Notes under the pieces: model-generated
The model's input: the letters and a program-made list of their open reading frames with translations, nothing else
Databases searched by the model: none
Told to the model about the DNA's origin: nothing
Position numbers and translations under genes: made by a program
Shown: positions 1-6,961 of the stretch, in pieces
Position numbering within the stretch: position 1 is the first letter of the stretch
How the letters are laid out: each line of letters begins with the position of its first letter
Assembly: GCA_017407305.1 (NCBI GenBank)
Contig: JAFQWS010000099.1
Span: 1-12,590 of the forward strand
DNA from: Clostridia bacterium
GTDB lineage: Bacteria; Bacillota; Clostridia; Christensenellales; CAG-314
DNA: 12,590 nucleotides
Direction: 5' to 3'

Positions 1-1137
1 AGCCGTTTTCAACCCGACGAACAATTTAAATCGTTTTGCAAAAAGAACAAAAGTTGGTTGGACGACTATGCCTTGTTTATGGCGTTGAAAGTTAAATATA
101 ACCACAGCCATTGGACAAGTTGGTCAGACGTTGACAAAGACGTTGCACAAGCACGCAAAACGGCATCTCAACACAAAGCAGAGATGGACTTTTGGAAGTG
201 GATTCAATTTGCTTTCAGACAACAATGGGACAATTTGAAAGATTACGCACACCAAAAAGGTCTCGTTATTATTGGCGATATGCCCATTTACGTTGCTCAC
301 GACAGCGTTGACGTATGGAAAGATCCCTCTCAATTTTTGTTGGACGACAACTACGTTCCCACTGTGGTGGCAGGATGTCCTCCCGATCCGTTCAGCAAAG
401 ATGGGCAATTGTGGGGCAATCCCATTTACGATTGGGAAAAAATGCGTCAACAAGGTTTTTCTTGGTGGGTGGAAAGAGTAAAAGCAAGTTTCCAACTTTA
501 CGACGTATTGCGAATTGACCATTTTAGAGGTTTTTCCAGCTATTACTCAATTCCTTATGGCGAAGAAAACGCAGTAAACGGCCGTTGGAACGTTGCCCCT
601 GGTAAAGAACTTTTTGACGTTCTCAAAACGGCTGTTCCAAAAGCAAAAATTATTGCAGAAGATTTGGGTTTTGTCAGTCAAGACGTAAGAGATTTGCTCA
701 AATACACGCAATTCCCCGGCATGAAAATTTTGCAATTTGCCTTTGGTGAAGATAATGCAGAATATTTGCCCAGAATGTACACGACGGAAAATTGCATTGT
801 GTATTCCGGTTCGCACGATTCCGATTGCACGACAAGTTGGATCAAAGAGTTGCCCGACGATTGCAAAAAACGTTTTGACAAAGAATGTTGGAATGGTGTA
901 GGACAAACTCGCACCTATGACGTCATTGAATTGGCAATGAAAAGCATTGCAAACTTGGCAGTTATTCCCATGCAAGACTATCTCAATTTGACCAACGAAA
1001 AAGGCCGTATGAACATTCCTTCCGTTCCCGTGGGCAACTGGCAATGGAGAGCAAAACCCAACTATATCACGGAAAAATTGACCAAGGATATTGCACAAAT
1101 GACAAAAAAATGTCGTCGTTTTTACAAAAGTAAATAA
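1..1137 (+). CDS. malQ: 4-alpha-glucanotransferase (amylomaltase, GH77), 5'-truncated
   Basis: The frame is open from base 1, so the gene begins upstream of the window; 378 codons of the C-terminal part are present. MalQ transfers alpha-1,4-glucan segments between maltodextrins or to glucose in the cytoplasm, for maltose and glycogen metabolism. The GH77 landmarks are visible: IIGDMPIYVA (about codons 90-99), GCPPDPFS, LWGNPIYDW, and LRIDHFRG with the nucleophile Asp at codon 173. AEDLG follows with the acid/base Glu at codon 220, and SGSHDSDCTT with the third carboxylate at codon 273. The C-terminal RMNIPSVPVGNWQWR block matches the family's usual RMN-P-G-GNW-WR ending, with Ser in place of the common Gly. 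An intrinsic terminator follows within 10 bases. The family call is very secure; which glucan pathway it serves cannot be told because the upstream genes are missing. Confidence 0.96.
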   Translation, partial: SRFQPDEQFKSFCKKNKSWLDDYALFMALKVKYNHSHWTSWSDVDKDVAQARKTASQHKAEMDFWKWIQFAFRQQWDNLKDYAHQKGLVIIGDMPIYVAHDSVDVWKDPSQFLLDDNYVPTVVAGCPPDPFSKDGQLWGNPIYDWEKMRQQGFSWWVERVKASFQLYDVLRIDHFRGFSSYYSIPYGEENAVNGRWNVAPGKELFDVLKTAVPKAKIIAEDLGFVSQDVRDLLKYTQFPGMKILQFAFGEDNAEYLPRMYTTENCIVYSGSHDSDCTTSWIKELPDDCKKRFDKECWNGVGQTRTYDVIELAMKSIANLAVIPMQDYLNLTNEKGRMNIPSVPVGNWQWRAKPNYITEKLTKDIAQMTKKCRRFYKSK

Positions 1138-1143
1138 AAAAAG

Positions 1144-1177
1144 AAAAATCCCAACTAAAAAGTTTGGGATTTTTTTA
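1144..1177 (+). terminator. Intrinsic terminator of malQ
   Basis: An 11-bp inverted repeat (AAAAATCCCAA at 1144-1154 with TTGGGATTTTT at 1164-1174) has a 9-nt loop and runs into a T-rich tract just after the malQ stop codon. Confidence 0.88.
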
Positions 1178-1185
1178 TTTTCCTA

Positions 1186-1214
1186 TTGATTATTGCCCTT
1201 TCTTGTGGTAAAAT
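1186..1214 (+). promoter_or_regulatory. SigA-type promoter for the 1244 gene, extended -10
   Basis: TTGATT (1186-1191), a 17-nt spacer and TAAAAT (1209-1214) are present, with a TGn extension directly before the -10. It sits between the malQ terminator and the next gene and would give a leader of about 20 nt. Confidence 0.7.
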
Positions 1215-1243
1215 GACGGCTCAAAAAATCAAAGGAGAGAAAA

Positions 1244-1918
1244 ATGAAAAAAAACACAAAATTGACCTTAACAGTGTTTGGAATTGCCCTAAGCGTCTTT
1301 TTGATACCCACGACCGTTGTGTTTATCGTGCATGGAACGGACTTTTACAGTCATTGGCGTTTGGGTGAGTGGTTGCAATATTCGGGTGTGTTGACTAGTG
1401 CGGCCGTTTCTTTGTGGCTTGGGTTAAGAGCCTACAACCAAAATGAATATTCTAGACGGGCCAATTTGCAAAGACCTTGCTTTGGAATAAAAAAAGTGAT
1501 CAAAATTGACGGCGAAAAGGAAAGCCAAGTGGAATTTTCTGTCAACAGTTTCAAAGGAGAGATGCAAAAGGGCGAAAAGGCGTACGTCATTTTGGAAAAT
1601 ATCGGTCAAGGCGTTGCCAACGACGTGGAAATTTCCATCAATGGGGCAACCTACAACAACGTTGTGTTTGACGAGGATGACGACGAAGATTTTGTCTTTT
1701 ACGTTGCACCCAATTCAGAAATGCACTTGGATTTGATTGCCCTTTACAATCACTTGTCCCAAAAAGACAAGGACAAACAAAAGGATGCAAAGATAAAAAT
1801 AGACTACAAAAACATGATTGGATTTGGCTACAAACAAAAATTTGTAATTAAATTTGAGCAACAACGCAATCTCAATTTCAGTGTGTTTTTGTTGTCCAGT
1901 CAAAAGGAAAAAGATTGA
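1244..1918 (+). CDS. Hypothetical membrane-anchored protein with beta-rich C-terminal domain
   Basis: I do not recognise this 224-residue protein. The ATG at 1244 follows a clear AAAGGAGAG ribosome binding site (1232-1240). A short basic N-terminus (MKKN) leads into one hydrophobic segment at about residues 7-29 and a second at about 45-64 (LQYSGVLTSAAVSLWLGL). A roughly 150-residue polar domain follows. That domain contains YVILENIGQGVANDVEISI (about residues 110-130), the kind of beta-strand pattern seen in Ig-like extracytoplasmic or cytoplasmic domains of small membrane proteins of Bacillota. It also has an acidic run (DEDDDED) and a lysine-rich stretch (KDKDKQKDAKIK). The two-helix hairpin would place both the N-terminus and the C-terminal domain on the same side, probably the cytoplasm by the positive-inside rule; that is inference. 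It has its own promoter and terminator, so the neighbours give no functional clue. Confidence 0.8.
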   Translation: MKKNTKLTLTVFGIALSVFLIPTTVVFIVHGTDFYSHWRLGEWLQYSGVLTSAAVSLWLGLRAYNQNEYSRRANLQRPCFGIKKVIKIDGEKESQVEFSVNSFKGEMQKGEKAYVILENIGQGVANDVEISINGATYNNVVFDEDDDEDFVFYVAPNSEMHLDLIALYNHLSQKDKDKQKDAKIKIDYKNMIGFGYKQKFVIKFEQQRNLNFSVFLLSSQKEKD

Positions 1919-1924
1919 TTTTAT

Positions 1925-1952
1925 AGGCTTGAGATTTTCAAGCCTTTTTTTT
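1925..1952 (+). terminator. Intrinsic terminator of the 1244 gene
   Basis: AGGCTTGA (1925-1932) pairs with TCAAGCCT (1938-1945) around a 5-nt loop and is followed by a run of eight T. It lies 6 bases after the stop codon. Confidence 0.88.
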
Positions 1953-2026
1953 GTACAAAAACTGCTTTATTGTCGAAAAATGATGGAGATTTGGGCAAAA
2001 AAGAATTAATTATTATTGCTATTCGT

Positions 2027-2055
2027 TTTACAAGATAAGTATATTGTTGTAAAAT
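2027..2055 (+). promoter_or_regulatory. SigA-type promoter of the lipoprotein peptidase
   Basis: TTTACA (2027-2032), a 17-nt spacer and TAAAAT (2050-2055) are present. The predicted start near 2062 leaves a leader of about 40 nt with the TAAGGAG ribosome binding site at 2091-2097. The rest of the 185-bp gap (1919-2103) is AT-rich with no other structure I can see. Confidence 0.7.
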
Positions 2056-2103
2056 TGTTTTTATATTAGTCTATAAATTTAATAGCAACATAAGGAGATA
2101 ACT

Positions 2104-4578
2104 ATGAAAAAATTTACATCATTATTATTAGTTTTGGTATTAGTTTGCTCTTGTGTTATTGCAACGGGTTGCCAACCCGGCGAAACCGTTACGGTAACGT
2201 TTGTTTATCGCAACGGTCAAGAAAACACAACGGCTCAAATTGGTGTTGGAAGCAAAATCAAATTCCCTTCCACGCCTACAAGTGAATACGGCACGTTCAA
2301 TCAATGGTGCTTGGATGAAAAAGGTGAAAATCCTTGGGACAAAGCAACAGCAGTAACAGAACCTATTACGTTGTATGCAAGTTGGACAAGAAACAACGAT
2401 ATGGGCCCCAACGTTACTTTCAATTTCAACTTTGAAGATGCATCTCCCAAAACAAGCACGATCAAAAACTACGTAGGCTTTACTTTGCTTCAACCTACAA
2501 TTCCCGAAAGAGAATGCTACGTCTTTACAGGCTGGTACAAAACAGCCGATTGCGATCCTTCACAACGTTGGAACGAACTTGAAATTATTGAAGGTACCAA
2601 AGGTAAAACTTTGTATGCAGGTTGGGAATTGGAAGAAAACCACAAACACTCTTGGCAAGAAGGTGGCGAACACGTTTCTTCAGTTGTTGTGACAGTTGAT
2701 CCCACTTGTGTAAAAGCAGGTTATGACGAAGAAACTTGTGCATGTGGCGAAAAGACCAGATACAATGAAGTTGATGCTCTTGGTCACCATTTTGATATGG
2801 ACGAAGAAGATTTCTTCCGTTTGGTTTTGTGCTCCAATGCAGAAGAAACAGGTTGCACGCAAGTAAGACGTTTGGACAGCGAAAACAACTATGCAGAAGT
2901 ATTTGTATTTACGTTTGATGCAGAAAGAAAAACGGAAATTGAAGAAAAGTATGCAGCAATTTTGGCAAACCTTGATGCAGCAGCAGATTTCGATCCCGAA
3001 GCAGAATATGGTGATGCCACGAAACAAGCAAACGATGCATTTGAAGTTCTTTACGATGATTTCTATGAAGAAATTATGTACGTCACGGAACAATATCAAT
3101 ACGCATACGTATTTTATTCGGTAGCAGGTGACGAAGCAGGCACCCCCGAACAACTTGCATATGAAAACATCTCCAACTTCCGTACGAAACTTATTTCCGA
3201 CTTCTACGCATTGTATCGTCTCGTATATGAAACGGAATATAGAAACTTCTTCTTCAGCGCAGAAGATGGTTGGACACAAGACGAAATTGATCAAGCGCTC
3301 ATTTTGTCTGACAGCTATGGCAACGACGACTATGTTGACCTCAACAATCAAGCAGACGCAATTTTGACGGAATTCCGTGCAATTGATTCTAGCAGTGATA
3401 GAGTTTTGGAATTGTACGAAGACTTCGTTTCCATCAACAATCAAATTGCCGCACTTGCCGGTTATGACAACTACGTCGAATATGCTTACGAAAACGTTTA
3501 CGACCGTGACTATTCCCCTGCAGACGTTGCAACAATGCGTGGTTACGTCAGTCAATATCTCAAAGACGTTTACCAATCTGTCTATGAAAGTTATCGTGCA
3601 GCATCAACAAACTTCTCTGGTAAAAACGGCGAATATTATGCAGCCTTTACAAACTCTTCCATTTTCGACAATAGAATTGTTTCCGAAGCAGTTGGCGACT
3701 ATTTGGAATTGCTTTACAGCGAAGATTACAGCAAAGTAATTGACTTCTATCACGAAGCAAACTTGTTGTTTAGAAACGGAAACTACTTCAAAGGCGCACA
3801 CGAAGGTGCATTCAGTTACTACATCCCTGCACAAGATGCAACCATTTTGTACTTTGGACCTTTCAGCTATTCTGGAGCATTTACTTTCGTTCACGAATTT
3901 GGTCACTACTACAACAACATCTACAACCCCGGCGTATCCATTGCAATGGACCTTGACGAAACACAATCTCAAGGCAACGAAGCATTGTTTATGGCTTTCT
4001 TGAAGGGTTGGCTTGGTCGAAACGGAGTATCTTCTTCCGTTTACAACAGCATTTTGTACGATCAACTTTTCAACAACTTGGCAATCGTAATGCTTGCAAC
4101 GGCTGTTGATGAATTTGAACAAAGTGTTTATACAAACAGTTATTTTGGTAGCGCAATCAACAGAGCCAACTTCGAAAATGAAGATGGCGAAATTGAGTAC
4201 GGCCCTCACAACTACCAAGCATTGTTTGAAGACATCATGGCAAGATATGGAATCAACGGAACTCTCAATTCCAGCTATTGGAGATTTGTCGTTATCGAAG
4301 CACCTTGCTACTACATTTCTTATGCAATGTCTCAATTGCCTTGCATTGAAATTTTGGCAATTGCAACAAGCCAAGAAGAAGGCAAAGGTTTTGACGTAGC
4401 AAAAGAAAGCTATCTCAAAGTATTTGCATTTACAGACAGTGATGATCTTGCTCACACAGATGCATATGGTGACAGAGTGGTTGATGCAACCCTTTCTGAA
4501 ATTTACGCATACTGTGGTTTGGGCACTCCATTTGAAAGTGGTTTGTACCAAACAATCAAATCCGTCTTTGGCGAATAG
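2104..4578 (+). CDS. Lipoprotein M3-family (PepF-like) metallopeptidase with InlB-type repeats
   Basis: An 824-residue secreted, lipid-anchored zinc peptidase. The signal peptide MKKFTSLLLVLVLVCSC ends in a lipobox-like IATGC with the acylated cysteine at residue 23. Two Listeria-Bacteroides (InlB B-type) repeats follow, at about 29-94 (ending ITLYASW) and 100-175 (TGWYK...LYAGW). Next is a small Cys/His module at about 180-228 (HKHSW, PTC202, C212AC214G, ALGHHF), a type often found in clostridial surface proteins. The rest is helical. The zinc site is H597-E-F-G-H601. E619, in an ETQSQGNE block resembling the M3 E-x-x-S motif, is the likely third ligand; E626 is an alternative. The C-terminal APCYYISYAMSQLP and the final helices resemble oligoendopeptidase F. 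Expected role: trimming peptides outside the membrane. M3 enzymes are usually cytosolic, so this anchored form is less common. It is a single-gene unit with its own promoter and terminator. Confidence 0.88.
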   Translation: MKKFTSLLLVLVLVCSCVIATGCQPGETVTVTFVYRNGQENTTAQIGVGSKIKFPSTPTSEYGTFNQWCLDEKGENPWDKATAVTEPITLYASWTRNNDMGPNVTFNFNFEDASPKTSTIKNYVGFTLLQPTIPERECYVFTGWYKTADCDPSQRWNELEIIEGTKGKTLYAGWELEENHKHSWQEGGEHVSSVVVTVDPTCVKAGYDEETCACGEKTRYNEVDALGHHFDMDEEDFFRLVLCSNAEETGCTQVRRLDSENNYAEVFVFTFDAERKTEIEEKYAAILANLDAAADFDPEAEYGDATKQANDAFEVLYDDFYEEIMYVTEQYQYAYVFYSVAGDEAGTPEQLAYENISNFRTKLISDFYALYRLVYETEYRNFFFSAEDGWTQDEIDQALILSDSYGNDDYVDLNNQADAILTEFRAIDSSSDRVLELYEDFVSINNQIAALAGYDNYVEYAYENVYDRDYSPADVATMRGYVSQYLKDVYQSVYESYRAASTNFSGKNGEYYAAFTNSSIFDNRIVSEAVGDYLELLYSEDYSKVIDFYHEANLLFRNGNYFKGAHEGAFSYYIPAQDATILYFGPFSYSGAFTFVHEFGHYYNNIYNPGVSIAMDLDETQSQGNEALFMAFLKGWLGRNGVSSSVYNSILYDQLFNNLAIVMLATAVDEFEQSVYTNSYFGSAINRANFENEDGEIEYGPHNYQALFEDIMARYGINGTLNSSYWRFVVIEAPCYYISYAMSQLPCIEILAIATSQEEGKGFDVAKESYLKVFAFTDSDDLAHTDAYGDRVVDATLSEIYAYCGLGTPFESGLYQTIKSVFGE

Positions 4579-4602
4579 TAAAATCCAAAAAAGATAAAAA
4601 CC

Positions 4603-4633
4603 AAAAAGCCGTGACAAAAGTCACGGCTTTTTT
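4603..4633 (+). terminator. Intrinsic terminator of the peptidase gene
   Basis: A perfect 13-bp stem (4603-4615 with 4620-4632; core GCCGTGAC/GTCACGGC) carries an AAAA loop and ends in TTTTTT. It lies 24 bases after the stop codon. Confidence 0.92.
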
Positions 4634-4640
4634 ACTGCAC

Positions 4641-4667
4641 AAAAAAAGGACGAAAGTTTCGTCCTTT
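4641..4667 (-). terminator. Intrinsic terminator of the minus-strand small gene
   Basis: The inverted repeat AAAGGACGAAA (4645-4655) / TTTCGTCCTTT (4657-4667), read on the minus strand, is followed by a run of seven T (plus-strand A at 4641-4647). The stem overlaps the last two bases of the gene's TAA stop codon. The innermost pairs must open to form a loop. It abuts the oppositely directed terminator of the peptidase gene. Confidence 0.82.
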
Positions 4668-4926
4668 ACTTTTCAATTACAATTTCCAATTCCATTTGGT
4701 CAAAATCTACCGACTCTACAAAGTCACAACTTTTCAGTCTTACGCTGTTGAAAGTTACGAAATTGAAGTAATTAGTTCTGGAAAAAAGTGGTGTGGGAAT
4801 GTCCAAATCGTTGCAAGCAGAGCGCAATGCAGAAAAAACGCTGTCCTCGTCATAGGCATCAGCGCATTCAAAAAGGACACTACGTGTTACTTTTTCTTCT
4901 AAAATTGTTTTCAACCAAATTTTCAT
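4666..4926 (-). CDS. Small conserved-looking protein of unknown function
   Basis: An 86-residue protein beginning MKIWLKTIL and ending ELEIVIEK. No enzymatic motif, signal peptide or membrane segment is visible. A basic start is followed by an acidic DAYDEDSVFSAL helix, CNDLDIPTP, and a C-terminal region with FNFVTFNSVRL and DFVESVDFDQMELEI. From memory, this pattern (MKIW start, LDIPTP, DFVESVDF) resembles a group of short uncharacterised clostridial proteins; that is recollection, not a search. It is the only minus-strand gene in the window and is bounded by its own promoter and terminator, which argues that it is real. No Shine-Dalgarno sequence precedes the ATG: the upstream bases are TAAAATGCCTGT. 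The predicted start of transcription falls on the ATG itself, so it may be translated from a leaderless message. The overlapping plus-strand frame at 4696-4902 lacks such support. Confidence 0.8.
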   Translation of the reverse strand: MKIWLKTILEEKVTRSVLFECADAYDEDSVFSALRSACNDLDIPTPLFSRTNYFNFVTFNSVRLKSCDFVESVDFDQMELEIVIEK

Positions 4927-4932
4927 ACAGGC

Positions 4933-4961
4933 ATTTTAACCCAAAACGAGATATTTTGCAA
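4933..4961 (-). promoter_or_regulatory. Promoter of the minus-strand small gene, -10 six bases from the ATG
   Basis: On the minus strand, TTGCAA (4961-4956), a 17-nt spacer and TAAAAT (4938-4933) are present. Counting seven bases from the end of the -10 box puts +1 at 4926, the A of the ATG. A weaker upstream TATAGT could give a short leader, but that leader also lacks a ribosome binding site. Confidence 0.65.
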
Positions 4962-4989
4962 CTATAATTTTTTAAATGTTTTGTTATCA

Positions 4990-5018
4990 TTTACACTTTG
5001 TCAAATGTGTGGTACAAT
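4990..5018 (+). promoter_or_regulatory. SigA-type promoter, extended -10, of the nucleosidase operon
   Basis: TTTACA (4990-4995), a 17-nt spacer and TACAAT (5013-5018) with a preceding TGn are present. It is divergent from the small-gene promoter, the two -35 boxes being 28 bp apart. It also rules out the in-frame upstream ATG at 4998, which lies inside the promoter. Confidence 0.78.
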
Positions 5019-5022
5019 ATGC
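5008..5022 (+). repeat. 15-base block shared by two promoters (copy 1)
   Basis: TGTGGTACAATATGC occurs here and again at 9049-9063, each time covering the extended -10 region of a predicted promoter. It is best read as a shared strong -10 context rather than a mobile repeat. Confidence 0.6.
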
Positions 5023-5045
5023 TAAACATTTTAGAGGTGAAAACA

Positions 5046-5717
5046 ATGAACGTCGGTATTGTCGTTGCAATGGAAAGAGAAATTGCTCCTTTTTTGCAAA
5101 AAGTCAATGCAAAACTTGAAAAAATCAATGGATTTTCCGTTTGGAATTTCCTTTGGGAAGACAAAAAGGTTTACGTCTGCATCAGTTCTGTGGGCGAAAT
5201 TTGTGCTTCTGCTGCAACCCAACTTCTCATTTCTCATTTTGACGCAAGATACATTTTCAACTTTGGCGTCGTTGGTTCGTTGAGAGAGGAAATTTCCCTT
5301 CTTTCCACAATGTACGTTGGCGAAGTGGTGCATTATGACATGGATACGTCATCCTTTGGTATTCCCGTGGGAAGATATTCCATTTTTGACGACGTTGCCA
5401 TTTCCACCAACAAACAAATGATTGAACTTGCACAAAAAATTGCACCTTTACCCGTCGTTAGATGTGCATCAGCAGACAAGTTTGTGGACACCAAAGAGGA
5501 CAAAAACCGTCTTGCAACTCAATTTGGCGCAGACATTTGTGACATGGAATCTGCAGGAATTTTGATTACTTGCCGTCTTAACAACGTTCCTTGTTTATTG
5601 GTCAAGGCCGTTTCCGATTCACTCACGGGTGGTGGAAAGGAATTTGCACAATCTTGCTGTCAAGCTGCAACCGGCTATATGAACTTTATCACTCAACTTT
5701 TAGGGAGTTTGAACTAA
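5046..5717 (+). CDS. mtnN: 5'-methylthioadenosine/S-adenosylhomocysteine nucleosidase (Pfs/MTAN-like)
   Basis: A 223-residue cytoplasmic enzyme that cleaves adenine from methylthioadenosine and S-adenosylhomocysteine, recycling the by-products of methylation and polyamine synthesis. The start MNVGIVVAMEREI matches the family N-terminus, with Glu12 where the E. coli enzyme has its catalytic Glu12. DICDMESAGI supplies the ribose-binding Glu168. VKAVSDSLTGG supplies the catalytic Asp191, equivalent to Asp197 of E. coli. The glycine-rich NFGVVGSL block fits the phosphorylase/nucleosidase fold. The start at 5046 is chosen because AGAGGTGA (5033-5040) lies 5 bases upstream and the promoter covers the earlier ATG. 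It is first gene of a pair with the DUF362 protein, separated by 4 bases. A related nucleosidase with a different purine preference is possible; the family itself is secure. Confidence 0.9.
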   Translation: MNVGIVVAMEREIAPFLQKVNAKLEKINGFSVWNFLWEDKKVYVCISSVGEICASAATQLLISHFDARYIFNFGVVGSLREEISLLSTMYVGEVVHYDMDTSSFGIPVGRYSIFDDVAISTNKQMIELAQKIAPLPVVRCASADKFVDTKEDKNRLATQFGADICDMESAGILITCRLNNVPCLLVKAVSDSLTGGGKEFAQSCCQAATGYMNFITQLLGSLN

Positions 5718-5721
5718 CAAT

Positions 5722-6903
5722 ATGTCAAAAGTCGTTTTTGCAAACGTAAAAGAATACGAGCAACAACAAGTCACCGAAGCAGTCAAACAAATGTTTGAGC
5801 AACTTGGTGGCTTAAAGTCTTTTGTCAAAGAAGGTTCAAAAGTATTTTTGAAACTCAATTTGGTAAGAGAAATGTCTGCCGACAAAGCAGCAACAACCCA
5901 TCCTACCGTTGTCAATGCTGTGGCAAGTTTGTTGCAACAAGAGTGCAACGCAACGGTTGTGGTTGGCGACAGTTGTGGTGGATTGTACACGCCTGCTGTT
6001 ATGAACAGCGTCTATCGTGGTTGTGGATTGAAAGAGGGCGAAAAACAAGGCTTGTACACCCTCAATCAAGATTTTTCTTCCACAAGCACACCCATTGGTG
6101 GCAAGGTACTTGGTTCGGTGGAGATTATCAACGCATTTTTAAATGCCGATTGCGTCATCAACTTGGCAAAACTTAAAACTCACTCTTTCACAGGTTATTC
6201 GGGAGCAGCCAAAAACTTGTTTGGACTTATCCCCGGATTGGTAAAGGTGGAAATGCACGCAACTCATCCCCAATTGGACGATTTTTGCGACCTTTTGTGC
6301 GACGTTGCCGACTTTGCACAATCCAAAATAGTGCTTCATTTAATTGATGCCATCGTGGGTATGGAAGGCCCCGGCCCTACCAACGGAACACCCAAACACA
6401 TTGGCAAACTTTTTTGTGGCACCAATCCCTATCACGTGGACGTTTGTGCAGTAACCTTGTTTGACGAACCTGCCAAAATGCCCCTTTTGCAAAAGGCAAT
6501 TCAAAGAGACTCGTTAAGTCAAGAATTTTCTGAAATTGACTGCGATTTATCCTCGCTCAAAGCAGATTATATTGCCGACTACAAAAGAGTGCAAGTGTCC
6601 AACGATGCAGCCTTTTTGCATCTTCCCGCTTGGATAAGATTTTTGGCGGAAAAGTTTTTGACTCAAAAGGTAAAAATGAGAAAAAGACGTTGCAAAAAGT
6701 GTAAAAAATGCGAAATTCACTGCCCTGCAAAGGCGATTGAAATGGGCAAAAAGAAAGCAATTGTTGACCACAAAAAATGTATCAGATGTTTTTGTTGTCA
6801 AGAACTTTGTCCCTTTGATGCAGTGGAAATTAAAGAAAGTCTTTTATTAAAAACAACAAGATGGTTATCTTCGACTAAAACTTCCAAGAAAAGGCCCAAA
6901 TGA
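5722..6903 (+). CDS. DUF362 protein with C-terminal 2[4Fe-4S] ferredoxin domain
   Basis: A 393-residue protein. Residues about 1-310 form the DUF362 domain. Its recognisable blocks are KLNLV, TTHPTVVNAV, VVVGDSCGG, VINLAKLKTHSFTGYSGA followed by KNLFGLIPG, and GMEGPGPTNGTP. The C-terminus has a basic linker (KMRKRR) and two ferredoxin motifs. The first is C324-C327-C330-C334-P. The second is C353-C356-C359-C363-P, with an extra Cys358. This predicts two [4Fe-4S] clusters in a cytoplasmic electron-transfer or metal-centre protein. DUF362 has no settled biochemical role that I can state with confidence. The start is the ATG 4 bases after the nucleosidase stop. The nearest ribosome-binding-like sequence, GGGAG at 5703-5707, is 14 bases away, so translation is probably coupled to the upstream gene. 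No clear terminator follows; greA begins after its own promoter. Confidence 0.88.
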   Translation: MSKVVFANVKEYEQQQVTEAVKQMFEQLGGLKSFVKEGSKVFLKLNLVREMSADKAATTHPTVVNAVASLLQQECNATVVVGDSCGGLYTPAVMNSVYRGCGLKEGEKQGLYTLNQDFSSTSTPIGGKVLGSVEIINAFLNADCVINLAKLKTHSFTGYSGAAKNLFGLIPGLVKVEMHATHPQLDDFCDLLCDVADFAQSKIVLHLIDAIVGMEGPGPTNGTPKHIGKLFCGTNPYHVDVCAVTLFDEPAKMPLLQKAIQRDSLSQEFSEIDCDLSSLKADYIADYKRVQVSNDAAFLHLPAWIRFLAEKFLTQKVKMRKRRCKKCKKCEIHCPAKAIEMGKKKAIVDHKKCIRCFCCQELCPFDAVEIKESLLLKTTRWLSSTKTSKKRPK

Positions 6904-6906
6904 TGG

Positions 6907-6935
6907 TTGACTGAAAAAGCAATTTGTTGTAACAT
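6907..6935 (+). promoter_or_regulatory. SigA-type promoter of greA-lysS
   Basis: TTGACT (6907-6912), a 17-nt spacer and TAACAT (6930-6935) are present in the 58-bp gap before greA. The leader is about 20 nt, too short for a T-box or riboswitch upstream of this lysS-containing operon. Confidence 0.75.
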
Positions 6936-6961
6936 ATACGGAATGAAAAAGGAGAGTAAAC

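Noticed and set aside
58..60. TTG as the start of malQ
   Set aside because: The frame is open to base 1 and the upstream residues continue the MalQ sequence, so the gene is simply cut by the window edge.
1919..2103. Possible regulatory RNA in the 185-bp gap
   Set aside because: Apart from the terminator, promoter and ribosome binding site, I see only AT-rich sequence without extended pairing.
2680..3576. 298-codon minus-strand open frame antisense to the peptidase
   Set aside because: No start signals and a biased composition rich in Phe, Cys and Val; a shadow of the biased sense codons.
3604..4617. 337-codon minus-strand open frame antisense to the peptidase
   Set aside because: Same cause as above; low-complexity translation, and it runs across the plus-strand terminator.
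4696..4902. Plus-strand frame opposite the small minus-strand gene
   Set aside because: No promoter or ribosome binding site, whereas the minus-strand frame has a promoter, a terminator and a protein-like sequence.
4998..5045. Upstream ATG for the nucleosidase
   Set aside because: It lies inside the predicted promoter; the ATG at 5046 has a ribosome binding site and matches the family N-terminus.
6904..6961. T-box or lysine riboswitch before greA-lysS
   Set aside because: The gap is only 58 bp and is filled by a promoter and a short leader; no structured element fits.
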